Below, one piece after another: positions 34,271 to 44,360 of a stretch of DNA of 64,000 bases. The stretch is from Symmachiella macrocystis. GTDB taxonomy: Bacteria; Planctomycetota; Planctomycetia; Planctomycetales; Planctomycetaceae. Where the stretch lies: positions 496,001 through 560,000 of the forward strand of contig NZ_SJPP01000003.1 in NCBI RefSeq assembly GCF_007860075.1, written 5' to 3'. The number at the start of each line of letters is the position of its first letter. The stretch's first letter is position 1. A program made the translations under genes and the position numbers. Below the pieces are notes generated by a model. It worked only from the letters and a program-made list of their open reading frames with translations. It had not been told where the DNA came from and searched no databases.

Positions 34271-36949
34271 CTAAGTGCGAGACTGAAACCATTTCCCGGC
34301 GGAGCTGTTCAACAGCGCGGGGAGAAAAACCAGGTCCCCCACGAGTGTTGCCGACAATAACGTAAGCATCAGCCAGGCAAACCGGCCTGTCGGCACGAAG
34401 CCGCTCAGCGCGAACACGACCATTCCCATTCCACAAATGACCGTGGTCTGAATCATCGCCCGCGCACAATGCCCGAAGCAAAGCCGTACCGCTTCGGCCC
34501 GGTCGTGGCCGCGCGTGGTTTCGATGCGAAACCACGTTAGAAAATGCAATGTGTCATCCACGGCAATTCCCAAAGCCACGCTGGCGGTCATCATCGTGCC
34601 GATACCGACGGGCAGGTTCCACCACCCCATCGCGCCAAACACGACGGCAGCGGGAAAGACGTTGGGTAACATGGCGATCAGGCCGGCGCGGATTTTGCCC
34701 AACACAAATATCATCGCCAGCGCCACCAATCCAAACGCGGTCAAGAAACTGCTGTAGAGGTCGTGCAACAATATGCGTTGCGACTTGGAGACGACCGGCA
34801 TGACGCCCGTATATTCCGCCGAAATCGTCGGTCGCTGCCCCGCGTCCACCTCTGCCAACACAGGGTCGACCACCTGACGCAAATCGATCAGCGATTGGTG
34901 GTAATCCAATTCTTGCATCGCAGGAAGCCGCGCGCTGATTCGCCAACTTTGTCGTCCGTCCGTTTCGTAAAAATAGTTTCGTCGAATCAACTGTTGACGA
35001 ATCTCTGCCTCCGCGACAGCCAGCGCCCGTGACTTCAACAGTTCGACCGATGGAACTTGAGAGGTGGGGAATGACGCCGGCGATTCATCCACTGCATACA
35101 TCACCGGTTCTGTTGCGTCCGACGGCAATGCGCCATGGGCAAAAGCCTGCAACGCCGCAAGTGACGTTCGAGGCGGACGACTCAAGACCTCAACCACGCG
35201 TGCATCGGCGAACTTGGCACCTTCGCGAAATGTCGAATGATGCAGACTCACCGTCGTTAATGCCGTGACGGGCCGCGAAAACGCCAGCGCCGCCCGGTGT
35301 GATTCAGCTGTCGGTAATACAAGAGGCAACAATGCAGCCTCGGACAAATCGCGCCGAATCGGCAACTGCAAGCGTGCGGCCAGTGCCATGGCTTGTTGCT
35401 CGTCGGGCGCGTCTTGGGTGAGTTTTGGTGAGAACGTCGCTCCCGACAACGTCCCGGCAATGTGTGGGACGCGACCGATGGCCCGTCCCACGCGTCGCAC
35501 CACATCAATCCGATCGCTGAAGGGTAATTCATTCCGATCATCAAAATGGAGAATGACTTCCACCGGGACGAGCGGGCCTAGATCCCGTTCCAAAACCTCA
35601 TAATTCCGCGAAATTCGACTCTCCGGCGGAAACAGACTATCGAAGGCAATGGATGAGCGAATGTTTTGCAGTCCATAGCCAGCGACAAAAGTGCCGATGA
35701 GAAACAAAACACAAAGCGGCAGCGCATACCGTTGTATTCCGGCGGCATAGGCGTCGAGAATTCGGTCAAAACGGCGCAGACGCGGCAGTGGTGCTCCGTC
35801 GTCCCCCACCGTCATCGCCGGCGTGACCATCGCGGGCCATTTGACCAAGGCGCCCGGCAGCACGTACAGCAACAAGGCAATGGTCACCGAGACGCCTCCT
35901 GCGGCGAAGAGACCGAATTGGACAATCGGTTCAATGTCGCTGACGCACAACGACAGTAATCCCATGGCCGTCGTCACCACAGCCAGGATGCACGGACGAC
36001 GCCCCGCTTGAAAGGCACGGTCGGCTGCGCCGGGAACCCCAAAGCGACGGACCGCATCGTAATAGTAATTGACCAAATGCACGCCGGCCGAGACGGTGAG
36101 CACCAACACCAACGTGGGCAACACAATCAGCAGGGCATTCATTCGCACACCCGACCAATGCATGCTGGCTAAAACCAGTCCCTGCCCAAACAGAGCCGTG
36201 CACAGCACGATCGCCGTATACCGCCAAGACCGCAAACACCACCAGCACAAGAGCGCTGAGACTATCGTCGAGGGAATACTCAATCGATTGGCGTCGAACG
36301 TCGCTTCAGCATCAAGGAACGCTCCTTCCACCGCCGGGCCCGCCAACAAGAATTGCGCTTCGTCAATCCCGGTCACCCGCTCCGCCTCACGCAAAATCAC
36401 CGAAATCGACACCTCCCGTTCATAGAGTCCCTTTTCAGTCAATACGACAACCATGCAACTGAAATCGCCGTCCTGCCCCACCAACGAACCGCGCAGCCGT
36501 GATAATGCTGCTTCGCGCGACAGACTCAATGGCGGTTCCATCAATTCCTGTAGCGCGGTATAGCCGTTGACAGTTTCGTCGAAATAAGCGGCCTCTTCAG
36601 TCCGAGACGCGTCGCTGCGCAGCGCTGTGATCGCCGCTGCGACTTCCGCCAACCGTGGATCGTCGACTGCACACCCGGGCCAACTGAGCAGCACCGAGTT
36701 GCCACTTTCAAACTCATCGATGAACCGTTCCAACGCTTGCCGTTCCGGCAGCGAGTCGGGTAGCCACCGTGATGGCAACGTCAACATGCTATGCATGGTC
36801 TGCTGCGTGGCCATGCCAATGAACGGAACCAGGCAAAGCATCAAGATCGACGCCATGAGCCAACGACGTCGAAAACGTTTTTCGATAGCGGTGATGCCGT
36901 CCGCAGTACAATGCGCGGGCGCGAGCGGTGGGTTACCGAGGGGAGTCAT
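34271..36949 (-). CDS. MMPL/RND-family exporter
   Basis: 892 residues with the RND duplication: a first transmembrane helix near residue 32, a large periplasmic loop (residues about 60-215), helices 2-6 (215-385), helix 7 near 430, a second loop (445-710) and helices 8-12 (715-885). The charged membrane motif AVDDTLHFLTWF (near 810) matches the proton-relay region of MmpL/SSD-type proteins. It probably exports lipids, hopanoids or other hydrophobic compounds, driven by the proton gradient. No adaptor protein or outer membrane channel gene is adjacent. The 367-bp gap after its start to the cytochrome gene has no recognised feature. Confidence 0.88.
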   Translation of the reverse strand: MTPLGNPPLAPAHCTADGITAIEKRFRRRWLMASILMLCLVPFIGMATQQTMHSMLTLPSRWLPDSLPERQALERFIDEFESGNSVLLSWPGCAVDDPRLAEVAAAITALRSDASRTEEAAYFDETVNGYTALQELMEPPLSLSREAALSRLRGSLVGQDGDFSCMVVVLTEKGLYEREVSISVILREAERVTGIDEAQFLLAGPAVEGAFLDAEATFDANRLSIPSTIVSALLCWWCLRSWRYTAIVLCTALFGQGLVLASMHWSGVRMNALLIVLPTLVLVLTVSAGVHLVNYYYDAVRRFGVPGAADRAFQAGRRPCILAVVTTAMGLLSLCVSDIEPIVQFGLFAAGGVSVTIALLLYVLPGALVKWPAMVTPAMTVGDDGAPLPRLRRFDRILDAYAAGIQRYALPLCVLFLIGTFVAGYGLQNIRSSIAFDSLFPPESRISRNYEVLERDLGPLVPVEVILHFDDRNELPFSDRIDVVRRVGRAIGRVPHIAGTLSGATFSPKLTQDAPDEQQAMALAARLQLPIRRDLSEAALLPLVLPTAESHRAALAFSRPVTALTTVSLHHSTFREGAKFADARVVEVLSRPPRTSLAALQAFAHGALPSDATEPVMYAVDESPASFPTSQVPSVELLKSRALAVAEAEIRQQLIRRNYFYETDGRQSWRISARLPAMQELDYHQSLIDLRQVVDPVLAEVDAGQRPTISAEYTGVMPVVSKSQRILLHDLYSSFLTAFGLVALAMIFVLGKIRAGLIAMLPNVFPAAVVFGAMGWWNLPVGIGTMMTASVALGIAVDDTLHFLTWFRIETTRGHDRAEAVRLCFGHCARAMIQTTVICGMGMVVFALSGFVPTGRFAWLMLTLLSATLVGDLVFLPALLNSSAGKWFQSRT

Positions 36950-37316
36950 AGGTCCTTCTCTCTCACAATATGCCAGCCTCTCCGGATGATCCGGCGAGGC
37001 GAATTCAACGGTGTCGTCAAACAGTTGTGGCTGTGAGAGAAAGTATCAAATATTTTTAAGCGGCGTTGATCAAGCAGGATTCAACCGCTGTACTGTCCAG
37101 AATGCGTTCCCGGCGGCATTCTGCAGATATTGTAGACAATCGTCGGCTGCCTGTCACCCGATGTTCTTGCCAGCGGCAATGATTGAATCCTCAAGTTTTT
37201 TTGCTGGCGATTGCCGCCACGCGGCGCGATATCCCATAATGGCCCTTACGACGGATGCGCCTCCGTAACCGCTGGCTCCTCGCGCCCGCCTTCACCACTG
37301 AGTAAGGAACTCCTGC

Positions 37317-39155
37317 ATGCGACGTTTTGCGTTTGTTTTCGTGCTGCTTGGACTCACCGTGCCTCTCGACGCGCTCGCCAGCACGTCCAATAGCCTGATG
37401 GACATCTCCGCCGATGGCCGATTGTTGGCCTGCACAAATCGCGACAACGGCACATTGAGTCTTGTCGATCTGCAATCGAACAGGGTGATACGCGATATCC
37501 CCGTCGGACATCATCCCGAAGGAGTCAGCTTCCTGGGAGAGACGCACAATCTAGCAGTGGCGGTCTATGACGAGGATCAAGTCCTCTTCATCGACGGCCA
37601 AACGGGAAACATCGACGCCCGTATTGATGTGTTCGACGAACCATACGGCGTCGTCTCCAACCGTGACGGCAGCCGCGTTTACGTGACCTTAGAATATCCC
37701 GGCACCGTGTTGGAAATCGACGCAGCGACTCACACGGTGTTGCGCAGCTTGCCTGTAGGAAAGTTCCTCCGCGGCATTGCGATCGAACCGGGTGAGGAAC
37801 GGCTGTTGGTCGCCGAATACCACACCGGTATTGTCAAAGCCATCGACTTGAAGTCCGGCGAAGTCGTCGACAGTTGGCAAGGTTCGCGGGATGATAACTT
37901 AGCGCGGCAACTGCAACCGCACCCCACTCGTCCCAAGGTCTACCTGCCGCACATACGCTCCAAAACCACCGTCACGCACGGTGCGGGTTCGATTTTCCCC
38001 TACGTCACCGTCATCGACTCCGCCCCCGGCGAGGGTCGCCGCCGCAAACCAATCGCCATGGATTCTTTCAAAGGAACCTTGGTCGTCGCCAACCCCTGGG
38101 AATTGGCGATTTCGCCCGACGGCCAACGGCTGTATGTCGTCTTTGCCGGAACGGACGATATGTACGTCTGCGATATCTTGGACGACAATTATCGCGAAAT
38201 CAAATTTGTGAAAGTCAAAAACCTCGGCCGCAATCCCCGCGCGGTCCGCGTTGCGCCGGACAATCAATCGTTCTACGTTTACAACGCACTCGATTTTGCT
38301 GTCGTGAAATACGATGCACAAACTCTGCGCCCCATCGCGACCATCCCCGTCTGTGAAAACCCGCACGATGAACAAATCCTGTTGGGCAAGGTCCTGTTTT
38401 ATTCCGCACAGCAACCGATGGTCGGCCGCCGTTGGATCTCCTGTGCCAGTTGCCATCCGGACGGGCACAGCGATGGACGGACTTGGCATAACCCCGAAGG
38501 ACTACGCGATACGACCGCCCTGTTCGGCATGGCCTGGACGCATCCCATTCACTGGTCGGCGGATCGCGACGAGGTCCAGGACTTCGAACACACCATACGC
38601 AGCCAACTGATGCAAGGCCGCGGGCTGATCCGTGGTGACGTCAACCCGGCGTTGGAAACCCCCAATCGCGGACTCTCCGCCGAGTTGGATGCCATGGCTG
38701 CCTATTCCAATTCCCACAAATTCACCCTCAGCCCACACGCCAAAAAGGGCTTAAACGCTGCTGCGAAGCGAGGAAAGAAGCTGTTCTTCGCTGAAGAGAC
38801 CCAATGCGCCACCTGTCATGTCGGACCATTCTTCACCGACTCTCGAATGGAAACACCGTTCCGGCTGCACGACGTGGGCACAGGCAACGACGACCCCTCA
38901 GAAATCATGGGCCCCAAATACGATACCCCGACGCTGCTGGGGATTTATCGCACCGCCCCCTATCTGCATCATGGCAAAGCCAAGACGCTCCGGGATGTGC
39001 TCACAACGCAAAACAAAAACGACCAACACGGTCAAACCAGCCATCTCACAGCGGATCAAATTGACGATCTCGTGGAGTTCCTCAAATGCCTCCCGTACGA
39101 AGATCCAGAACCGGCGGCGATCAAGGCAGGTTTGCGGCGCGTTGATGTCGACTGA
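37317..39155 (+). CDS. YVTN beta-propeller fused to dihaem cytochrome c domain
   Basis: 612 residues from ATG 37317. The signal peptide is FVFVLLGLTVPLDALAS. Residues about 25-350 form a YVTN-type propeller (MDISADGRLLACTNRDN, GTVLEIDAATHTVL, ELAISPDGQRLYVVFAG). The C-terminal part has two haem motifs, CASCH near residue 375 and CATCH near 497, in the arrangement of MauG/cytochrome c peroxidase-like proteins (YDTPTLLGIYRTAPYLHHGKA at the end). It is therefore a secreted two-haem electron-transfer or peroxidase-like protein. Substrate unknown. It stands alone on its strand. Confidence 0.87.
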   Translation: MRRFAFVFVLLGLTVPLDALASTSNSLMDISADGRLLACTNRDNGTLSLVDLQSNRVIRDIPVGHHPEGVSFLGETHNLAVAVYDEDQVLFIDGQTGNIDARIDVFDEPYGVVSNRDGSRVYVTLEYPGTVLEIDAATHTVLRSLPVGKFLRGIAIEPGEERLLVAEYHTGIVKAIDLKSGEVVDSWQGSRDDNLARQLQPHPTRPKVYLPHIRSKTTVTHGAGSIFPYVTVIDSAPGEGRRRKPIAMDSFKGTLVVANPWELAISPDGQRLYVVFAGTDDMYVCDILDDNYREIKFVKVKNLGRNPRAVRVAPDNQSFYVYNALDFAVVKYDAQTLRPIATIPVCENPHDEQILLGKVLFYSAQQPMVGRRWISCASCHPDGHSDGRTWHNPEGLRDTTALFGMAWTHPIHWSADRDEVQDFEHTIRSQLMQGRGLIRGDVNPALETPNRGLSAELDAMAAYSNSHKFTLSPHAKKGLNAAAKRGKKLFFAEETQCATCHVGPFFTDSRMETPFRLHDVGTGNDDPSEIMGPKYDTPTLLGIYRTAPYLHHGKAKTLRDVLTTQNKNDQHGQTSHLTADQIDDLVEFLKCLPYEDPEPAAIKAGLRRVDVD

Positions 39156-39229
39156 AACTTAGAGCGCAGGGCGTTCTTAACGTGTGTTCGGAAATATCTA
39201 GCCAGCCATTAATTTGCCAAAACACACAA

Positions 39230-40099
39230 TCACTTTGACGCTGGAGCCGTGAATTTCTGTGATTCCAGTTTGGCACGATTTTCGAACTCTCTGACCGGTA
39301 TGTAGGTAATCGCAAATAAATCTGACAAGCGATTCCCATGAATGTCAGTACACTCTTCAATCATGTTCTTAAGATCGGCACCTTTGAACGCCTTCTCAAA
39401 AGATAGACTGTAATTCGGATGTTGGTCCAAGTGAGTAAGATCACACATCAATAAATGCTGGCCGTCGACAAGGATCTGTCCAATCCAAATGACGGCGGGC
39501 CCGCGCTCGCGAAGCGGCACTCGAAAAAACACATTGGCTCCAGTGGGATGCTGCTGAAAATACACTCCGGTATTTTGCGACCAATAATACTTTCTTTCGC
39601 GAAACATACTCACGTCATAGTAATTCAAGCTCATCAAGACAGGCTCTTCGTCGTAGCTATCCAGCATGTTGAGATACGCCACTTGGATGGCTTCAAGGTT
39701 GTCTCGAAACGACTTTGCAATTTCGTCAAACTCCTCTCGGTCGACGGCCTTGGAATCGACATAGACATCGACTTGCTGCGGGCCGGTGACGTCCCGCCAA
39801 TACGACTTTCCATCTCCGCGCAGCGCAACGGTTGCTAACGCGCGGCCTTTGTGAAAGGAAGGGGTGTGCAGTGGAAGAACAACGTCACCGCCATCCTCCT
39901 TGACGTACACTATTGATGTATGGATTCTATTATGGCGATCACCGATCCCTCCAACCACATCTCCAAGCTTCTTTCGCACCTCTATCCGGCCCGTTCCCGC
40001 CGGAAAGCCGATCGTCGCCGGAAGCTCCGGCACAGGCGGCGAGCATCCCCAGCACGAGATGATGGCCAGTACCATTATTAATCGCTGAATAGCTGTCAT
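39230..40099 (-). CDS. Putative lipoprotein of unknown function
   Basis: 289 residues, start ATG 40099 (ATG 40075 also possible). A short hydrophobic N-terminus ends in SCWGCSPP, so Cys19 could be the lipidated residue, although C-W-G-C fits the lipobox only partly. The remaining sequence (IEVRKKLGDVVGG, WRDVTGPQQVDVYVDSKAV, FFRVPLRERGPAVIWIGQIL) shows no recognised domain. It lies convergent to the cytochrome gene. Function unknown. Confidence 0.65.
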   Translation of the reverse strand: MTAIQRLIMVLAIISCWGCSPPVPELPATIGFPAGTGRIEVRKKLGDVVGGIGDRHNRIHTSIVYVKEDGGDVVLPLHTPSFHKGRALATVALRGDGKSYWRDVTGPQQVDVYVDSKAVDREEFDEIAKSFRDNLEAIQVAYLNMLDSYDEEPVLMSLNYYDVSMFRERKYYWSQNTGVYFQQHPTGANVFFRVPLRERGPAVIWIGQILVDGQHLLMCDLTHLDQHPNYSLSFEKAFKGADLKNMIEECTDIHGNRLSDLFAITYIPVREFENRAKLESQKFTAPASK

Positions 40100-40416
40100 C
40101 GATCGATGAATCCTTGATCATACATCCAACAGGATTCCGGATAAAAAAACATCGCAAAAGGCGTGGCGACCATCCTTTTAGCCACCAGTTCAGGCAATTC
40201 ACTACATGCCGATGGTCTTATGCTACGAATGGAAATCCAAAATAATTTTGCCAATGCAGATTCCCGGCTTGTTTCCACCAAAGCAGAGAGTCTTTCCTCA
40301 TTCCCTGGACTGTTTACGCTCGACACACACCGTTCATGAATCCCTAGAAATGCCTGTGGAGATAGAGTTGATCCACCAGTAATAATTTCTTCATCGGGAT
40401 CAGCGATATCGACCCC

Positions 40417-40446
40417 AGGCCCGCGTCTCGTGAGAAACGCGGGCCT
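40417..40446. terminator. Strong hairpin downstream of the oxidoreductase gene
   Basis: AGGCCCGCGT and ACGCGGGCCT form a perfect 10-bp stem around a 10-nt loop, 36 bp past the stop of the minus-strand gene. No proper T-tract follows on either strand, so termination is only probable. The rest of the 382-bp gap from 40100 shows nothing. Confidence 0.5.
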
Positions 40447-40481
40447 GTTTCGATTTCAAGCCATCATTTTAACGCAATGAT

Positions 40482-41948
40482 TTACGCTTGTGCGGGAACT
40501 TCATATCCCTTGCGGTATTCGCGCGTCGTCAGGGCGTTTGCGGCGGCGTTGTCGATGAACGATTCCGTTTTCTTATCGACCATCAACTTCGGCCCCATGG
40601 CGAACTTCACCTGCGAAGGATCGACGTTGTTGTCCTTCAAGTGCGACTTGGTCCGCTCGAAGACATCGACCGCATATTCATTACCCGCCAAGCCGGCTGG
40701 GGCAGCCCCGAAATCGCTCGATTCACCCAGGCGATAGGAAATGTTCGCCAGGTGGCACAACGCGCTCGAGAGATGGCCTTCGTTGATCTCGCCATTGAGA
40801 TCTTCAACACGACGGCTACGGACTGCATCGACAAAGTTATTGTAGTGATAGCTGTCGTCGCCTTCGCTGAAGCGTTTGATCTCATTACCATCTGGATCAA
40901 ACACGACGGCTGAGGTATAGCTGCATTTCATGTAACCATTTTCGCAATGGAAAATATTGCCGACGTCATTGCCGCTCGCATTGCCACCGAGGTAATGCTT
41001 CGTTGGCAGTCCACGGGTTTCGAAGACCAACAGTTTGTCGCCGTATTCCATGATCGACATTTCGGTATTCGGCGTTTCGCCGTCGTCGACGTAACCAAAC
41101 CGACCGCCGAACGAAATCACACTGTCAGCCAGCGTGTCGGCGCCGATGCCCCAACGGGCAACGTCCATTTGGTGGATCCCTTGGTTCCCCAAATCGCCAT
41201 TGCCGTAATCCCATTGCCAATGCCAGTCGTAGTGCAGGCTTTTGCGGGGCACATCGGCCCGTAGCGGTGTCGGCCCCAACCAGAGATCGTAGTCCACCCC
41301 TTTGGGAACCGGCGTCTGCCCAACGTGGCCGATGCTTTTGCGCCGCTTGTAGCACAGCGCCCGAGCGACCTGAAGTTCACCGAGGCCGCCCTCTTGTAGA
41401 AACTTGATTCCTTCGATCACACCAGGATTCGAGCGAATTTGCGTCCCTGCTTGGCAGACACGGCCTTCTTTGCGAGCCACATCGACCATCACACGGCCTT
41501 CGCGAATGTTGTGGCTGACCGGTTTCTCTACATAGACATCCTTACCGGCCTGCATCGCCCAAATCGCAGCCAGCGAGTGCCAATGGTTGGGTGTTGCGAT
41601 CGAGACCACATCGATCGAGTCGTCGTCCATCACGCGTCGCAGGTCTTGATAATAAGTCGGTTTCTTGCCGGTTTTCTTATGGACGTTTTCCACTCCCTTG
41701 GTGTGTCCCACCGTTTCGTCCGGATCACACACAGCGACAACATCGCAGTTCTCCACACCCGTAAAACCGTTAATATGGCTGCGGCCACGACCGTTGACAC
41801 CCAACACAGCGACACGGACCGTTTCATTCGCGCTTTTGTTCGCCTTGGCTGCCTGCACAACAGGCTGTCCCATCAGGCCACCCGCCGTAGCGGCCGCTGT
41901 GGCCAACATCGTGTTTTCCAAGAAACGCCGTCGAGTTTGATTTGCCAT
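40482..41948 (-). CDS. Tat-exported Gfo/Idh/MocA family oxidoreductase
   Basis: 488 residues from ATG 41948, which directly precedes a Tat signal (RRRFLENTMLATAAATAGG); the frame upstream to 42098 is not conserved and AAAGGG lies before the chosen start. The Rossmann fold is VRVAVLGVNGRGRSHINGF, followed by DVVSIATPNHWHSLAAIWAM and DVYVEKPVSHN (EKP motif). The C-terminal domain includes HYDWHWQWDYGNGDLGNQG, a signature of the large planctomycete subgroup. It probably acts on sugars outside the cytoplasm. The 400-bp region between this gene and the divergent response regulator has no other gene. Confidence 0.9.
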   Translation of the reverse strand: MANQTRRRFLENTMLATAAATAGGLMGQPVVQAAKANKSANETVRVAVLGVNGRGRSHINGFTGVENCDVVAVCDPDETVGHTKGVENVHKKTGKKPTYYQDLRRVMDDDSIDVVSIATPNHWHSLAAIWAMQAGKDVYVEKPVSHNIREGRVMVDVARKEGRVCQAGTQIRSNPGVIEGIKFLQEGGLGELQVARALCYKRRKSIGHVGQTPVPKGVDYDLWLGPTPLRADVPRKSLHYDWHWQWDYGNGDLGNQGIHQMDVARWGIGADTLADSVISFGGRFGYVDDGETPNTEMSIMEYGDKLLVFETRGLPTKHYLGGNASGNDVGNIFHCENGYMKCSYTSAVVFDPDGNEIKRFSEGDDSYHYNNFVDAVRSRRVEDLNGEINEGHLSSALCHLANISYRLGESSDFGAAPAGLAGNEYAVDVFERTKSHLKDNNVDPSQVKFAMGPKLMVDKKTESFIDNAAANALTTREYRKGYEVPAQA

Positions 41949-42405
41949 TGTCGAATGACCCTTTGCAAGATTTCCAAAACAGGATGTAACTGATCGATAC
42001 GACTTTACGTAGGCGTCGGAAGTGATGCGTTGAGCATGGTTGTGACCTTGTCGATTGCGACCACACGACTCACATACCAAGTTAGCAGTTGACAACAACT
42101 CGACGTCAGGGATTTCAAGTTATTCATGAAATCTCTCTGGGCTTATTGTACTAAACAGCCAATCTTTACAAAAGCCGACGGTCTGTTAGGCGTCGCTGAA
42201 TTTTCACAGTTTTTTCCGATTGGGCTTGTTGTCTCATTCTCCCCCTGGGTATCATTTTAATGGGCAAAAATTAAGTGATACAAGTTGGAGTTCTCGGTAA
42301 TTTTTCCGCAACAGGTTCACTTTTCGAAAGATTCTGATTAGCAATCAGTCATGACTCTTCACGAACGCGTTTTGAACGTGTTTTCTATCTGTAATAACAC
42401 CAAAG

Positions 42406-42414
42406 TGATATGAT
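42406..42414 (+). promoter_or_regulatory. Candidate extended -10 for the response regulator gene
   Basis: TG-A-TATGAT (42406-42414) is an extended -10 type box about 86 bp before the start codon. No good -35 is present at 17 bp. Confidence 0.4.
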
Positions 42415-42499
42415 AGTTGTGCGACATAGTCGCCCTTCAAGTTGCTTGCGTATTCGGCAGCTTGCGAAAACAGATACCCTTGGGGATGAGGAGTAAAGC

Positions 42500-43159
42500 A
42501 TGGCTGTTGATCAAGCTGCGCCGCAACATGAGGAAGAATCGACCACCATGGATACTCAAGCGACCGTTTTCATAGTTGATGACGACCCTGCCGTGCGTGG
42601 TTCCATGTCATGGCTGCTGGAATCCGTCGACCTGCCTGTCGAAGTGTGCGCTTCGGCTCAAGAATTTCTCGATACTTATAACCCCGCAATCCCCGGTTGT
42701 CTTGTCCTTGATATTCGTCTGCCCGGCATGGGTGGAATGGAGTTACAGAAAGAACTCGCCGTACGAAACATCCACATTCCCATCATCATCGTCACCGGCC
42801 ACGCCGAAGTTCCAATGGCTGTCCGGGCAATGAAAGCCGGTGCTGTGGACTTCATCGAAAAACCATTCAGCGATCAAGTCTTGCTGGATTGCATCCGCAC
42901 CGCTCTGCAACGCGATTCTGAATCGCGTGGTGACGATATCCGCCGCGAAGAAATCGCCACCCGCATCCGCACACTGACCCCGCGGGAATTCGAGGTTAAG
43001 GAAAAGGTCGTCGAGGGCAACTCCAACAAAATGATCGCCGCTCAACTAGGTGTGAGTCGCAAAACCGTTGAAGCGCACCGCGCTGGCGTGATGAAAAAAA
43101 TGCAAGCTCAATCGGTCGCCGACCTCGTCCGCATGGTCACCGAGTACCGGTCGCTCTAA
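42500..43159 (+). CDS. FixJ-type response regulator (receiver plus LuxR HTH)
   Basis: 219 residues from ATG 42500, with GAGGAG 6 nt upstream. The receiver domain (18-140) has the acidic pocket FIVDDDPAVR, phosphoacceptor Asp71 (VLDIRLPGMGG), VTGH and Lys121 (IEKPF). The LuxR/GerE DNA-binding domain (about 155-215) has LTPREFEVKEKVVEG and VSRKTVEAHR. By family, phosphorylation activates transcription. The usual partner kinase is absent from the neighbourhood, so it is an orphan here. A perfect hairpin follows the stop by about 20 nt. Confidence 0.92.
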   Translation: MAVDQAAPQHEEESTTMDTQATVFIVDDDPAVRGSMSWLLESVDLPVEVCASAQEFLDTYNPAIPGCLVLDIRLPGMGGMELQKELAVRNIHIPIIIVTGHAEVPMAVRAMKAGAVDFIEKPFSDQVLLDCIRTALQRDSESRGDDIRREEIATRIRTLTPREFEVKEKVVEGNSNKMIAAQLGVSRKTVEAHRAGVMKKMQAQSVADLVRMVTEYRSL

Positions 43160-43180
43160 CGGGTGACTCAACCCGGGCAA

Positions 43181-43204
43181 CCGCGATTGCAACAGCAATC
43201 GCGG
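43181..43204. terminator. Perfect 10-bp hairpin between convergent genes
   Basis: CCGCGATTGC-AACA-GCAATCGCGG sits 21 bp after the response regulator stop and before the stop of the esterase on the other strand. It may terminate both transcripts, although neither side has a T-tract. Confidence 0.5.
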
Positions 43205-43282
43205 CCAGCGTAGTTGGCATAAAACAGCCGGCAAGAAGCAGCAGTTTCAGCGAGACTCTCCACGACCGGCCCCATCCGCCGA

Positions 43283-44179
43283 TCAGGCTTCTGGCAACCG
43301 ATGCTTCTCAAAGAATTTCCAGAGCACGGCGTTGGCATCCAGGTTTTTGGTACTCTTGCCCAAAAATAGCAGCGGCGGTTTTTGCCCCGGCCACGTGTGC
43401 CCCCCCCCTTCGATTGTATACAATTCAATCACAGCCCCCGTATCACCGGGCGGAAACACTTCGCGCCACACCGACGTGCCGTCATCAACTAGAACCGGGA
43501 ACTCCGTTCGCAGTGGCGCCGCGTCACAACGATTTGCCGCCTTCCAACAATCCAGAGTGTGCGCCACGGAAAAGAACTCGGTCCGTGATGGACTCCGTTT
43601 TCCGCGGCCCCCTTCCAGCGGCACGAAATAATCCTCTGTCCCGTGCATATGCAAAATCGGCACCGGACGCGCGGGTGAACAGCACTCCGTCCCCATGGTT
43701 CCCCCGATCGAAGCGATCGCCGCAATCCGCTCCGACAACTCCGCCGCCAACCGGTAACTGAGCATCCCCCCGTTGGACATGCCCGTCGCATAGACTCGGC
43801 TGACATCCACCGGCAGCCGAGCGGACAAATCATCCAACATGGCTGCCACGAAACCGATTTCATCCGCTGGCGGGTGATCGGGGGGATGATCGTTGCAACA
43901 AATCCCCGCATCCCACGACAACAAATGCGGCTGCGGCCCTGTTCCATTGGGATAGACGACAACAAACCCCGCCTCATCCGCAAAAGGATTCAACCCACAA
44001 AACCGCACCATCCCTTCCGCATTCGATCGCCCGCCATGAAAAGCCAGCACCACGGGAAGCGGCTCTGACGCAGAGACACCAGAAGGGACATGCACCAAAT
44101 AACTCCGCTCGGTCCCGTCGACGTCAATTGTGTACAGCGTATCGTTTTCGTGTGAATTGTGCATAAAGTCTTTGTTCAT
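43283..44179 (-). CDS. PHB depolymerase-type esterase (LpqC/Esterase_phd)
   Basis: 298 residues from ATG 44179. The order of motifs fits the polyhydroxybutyrate-depolymerase/feruloyl-esterase-like family: VVLAFHGG oxyanion region, YPNGTGPQPH, nucleophile Ser135 in TGMSNGGM, HMHGTEDYFVPLEGG with the acid residue, and the catalytic His in EGGGHTWPG. No signal peptide is clear, so the natural substrate may be an intracellular or diffusible ester. It is convergent with the response regulator gene. Confidence 0.85.
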   Translation of the reverse strand: MNKDFMHNSHENDTLYTIDVDGTERSYLVHVPSGVSASEPLPVVLAFHGGRSNAEGMVRFCGLNPFADEAGFVVVYPNGTGPQPHLLSWDAGICCNDHPPDHPPADEIGFVAAMLDDLSARLPVDVSRVYATGMSNGGMLSYRLAAELSERIAAIASIGGTMGTECCSPARPVPILHMHGTEDYFVPLEGGRGKRSPSRTEFFSVAHTLDCWKAANRCDAAPLRTEFPVLVDDGTSVWREVFPPGDTGAVIELYTIEGGGHTWPGQKPPLLFLGKSTKNLDANAVLWKFFEKHRLPEA

Positions 44180-44360
44180 TCATTTTCAATAGGTAGCAAT
44201 TCATGATGATGCCTAATCGCGCATACAACTTCAACCTCGTACGCCGCCACCGGAAACGAATCACCTTCCGCCTATTTCCCCAGTGACACAGCAAGACTCG
44301 ACGCTAAACAGAAAAGGTGGTATCGTCACTGCCACACATTTTGCAAAGGAGCCCCTGAAT

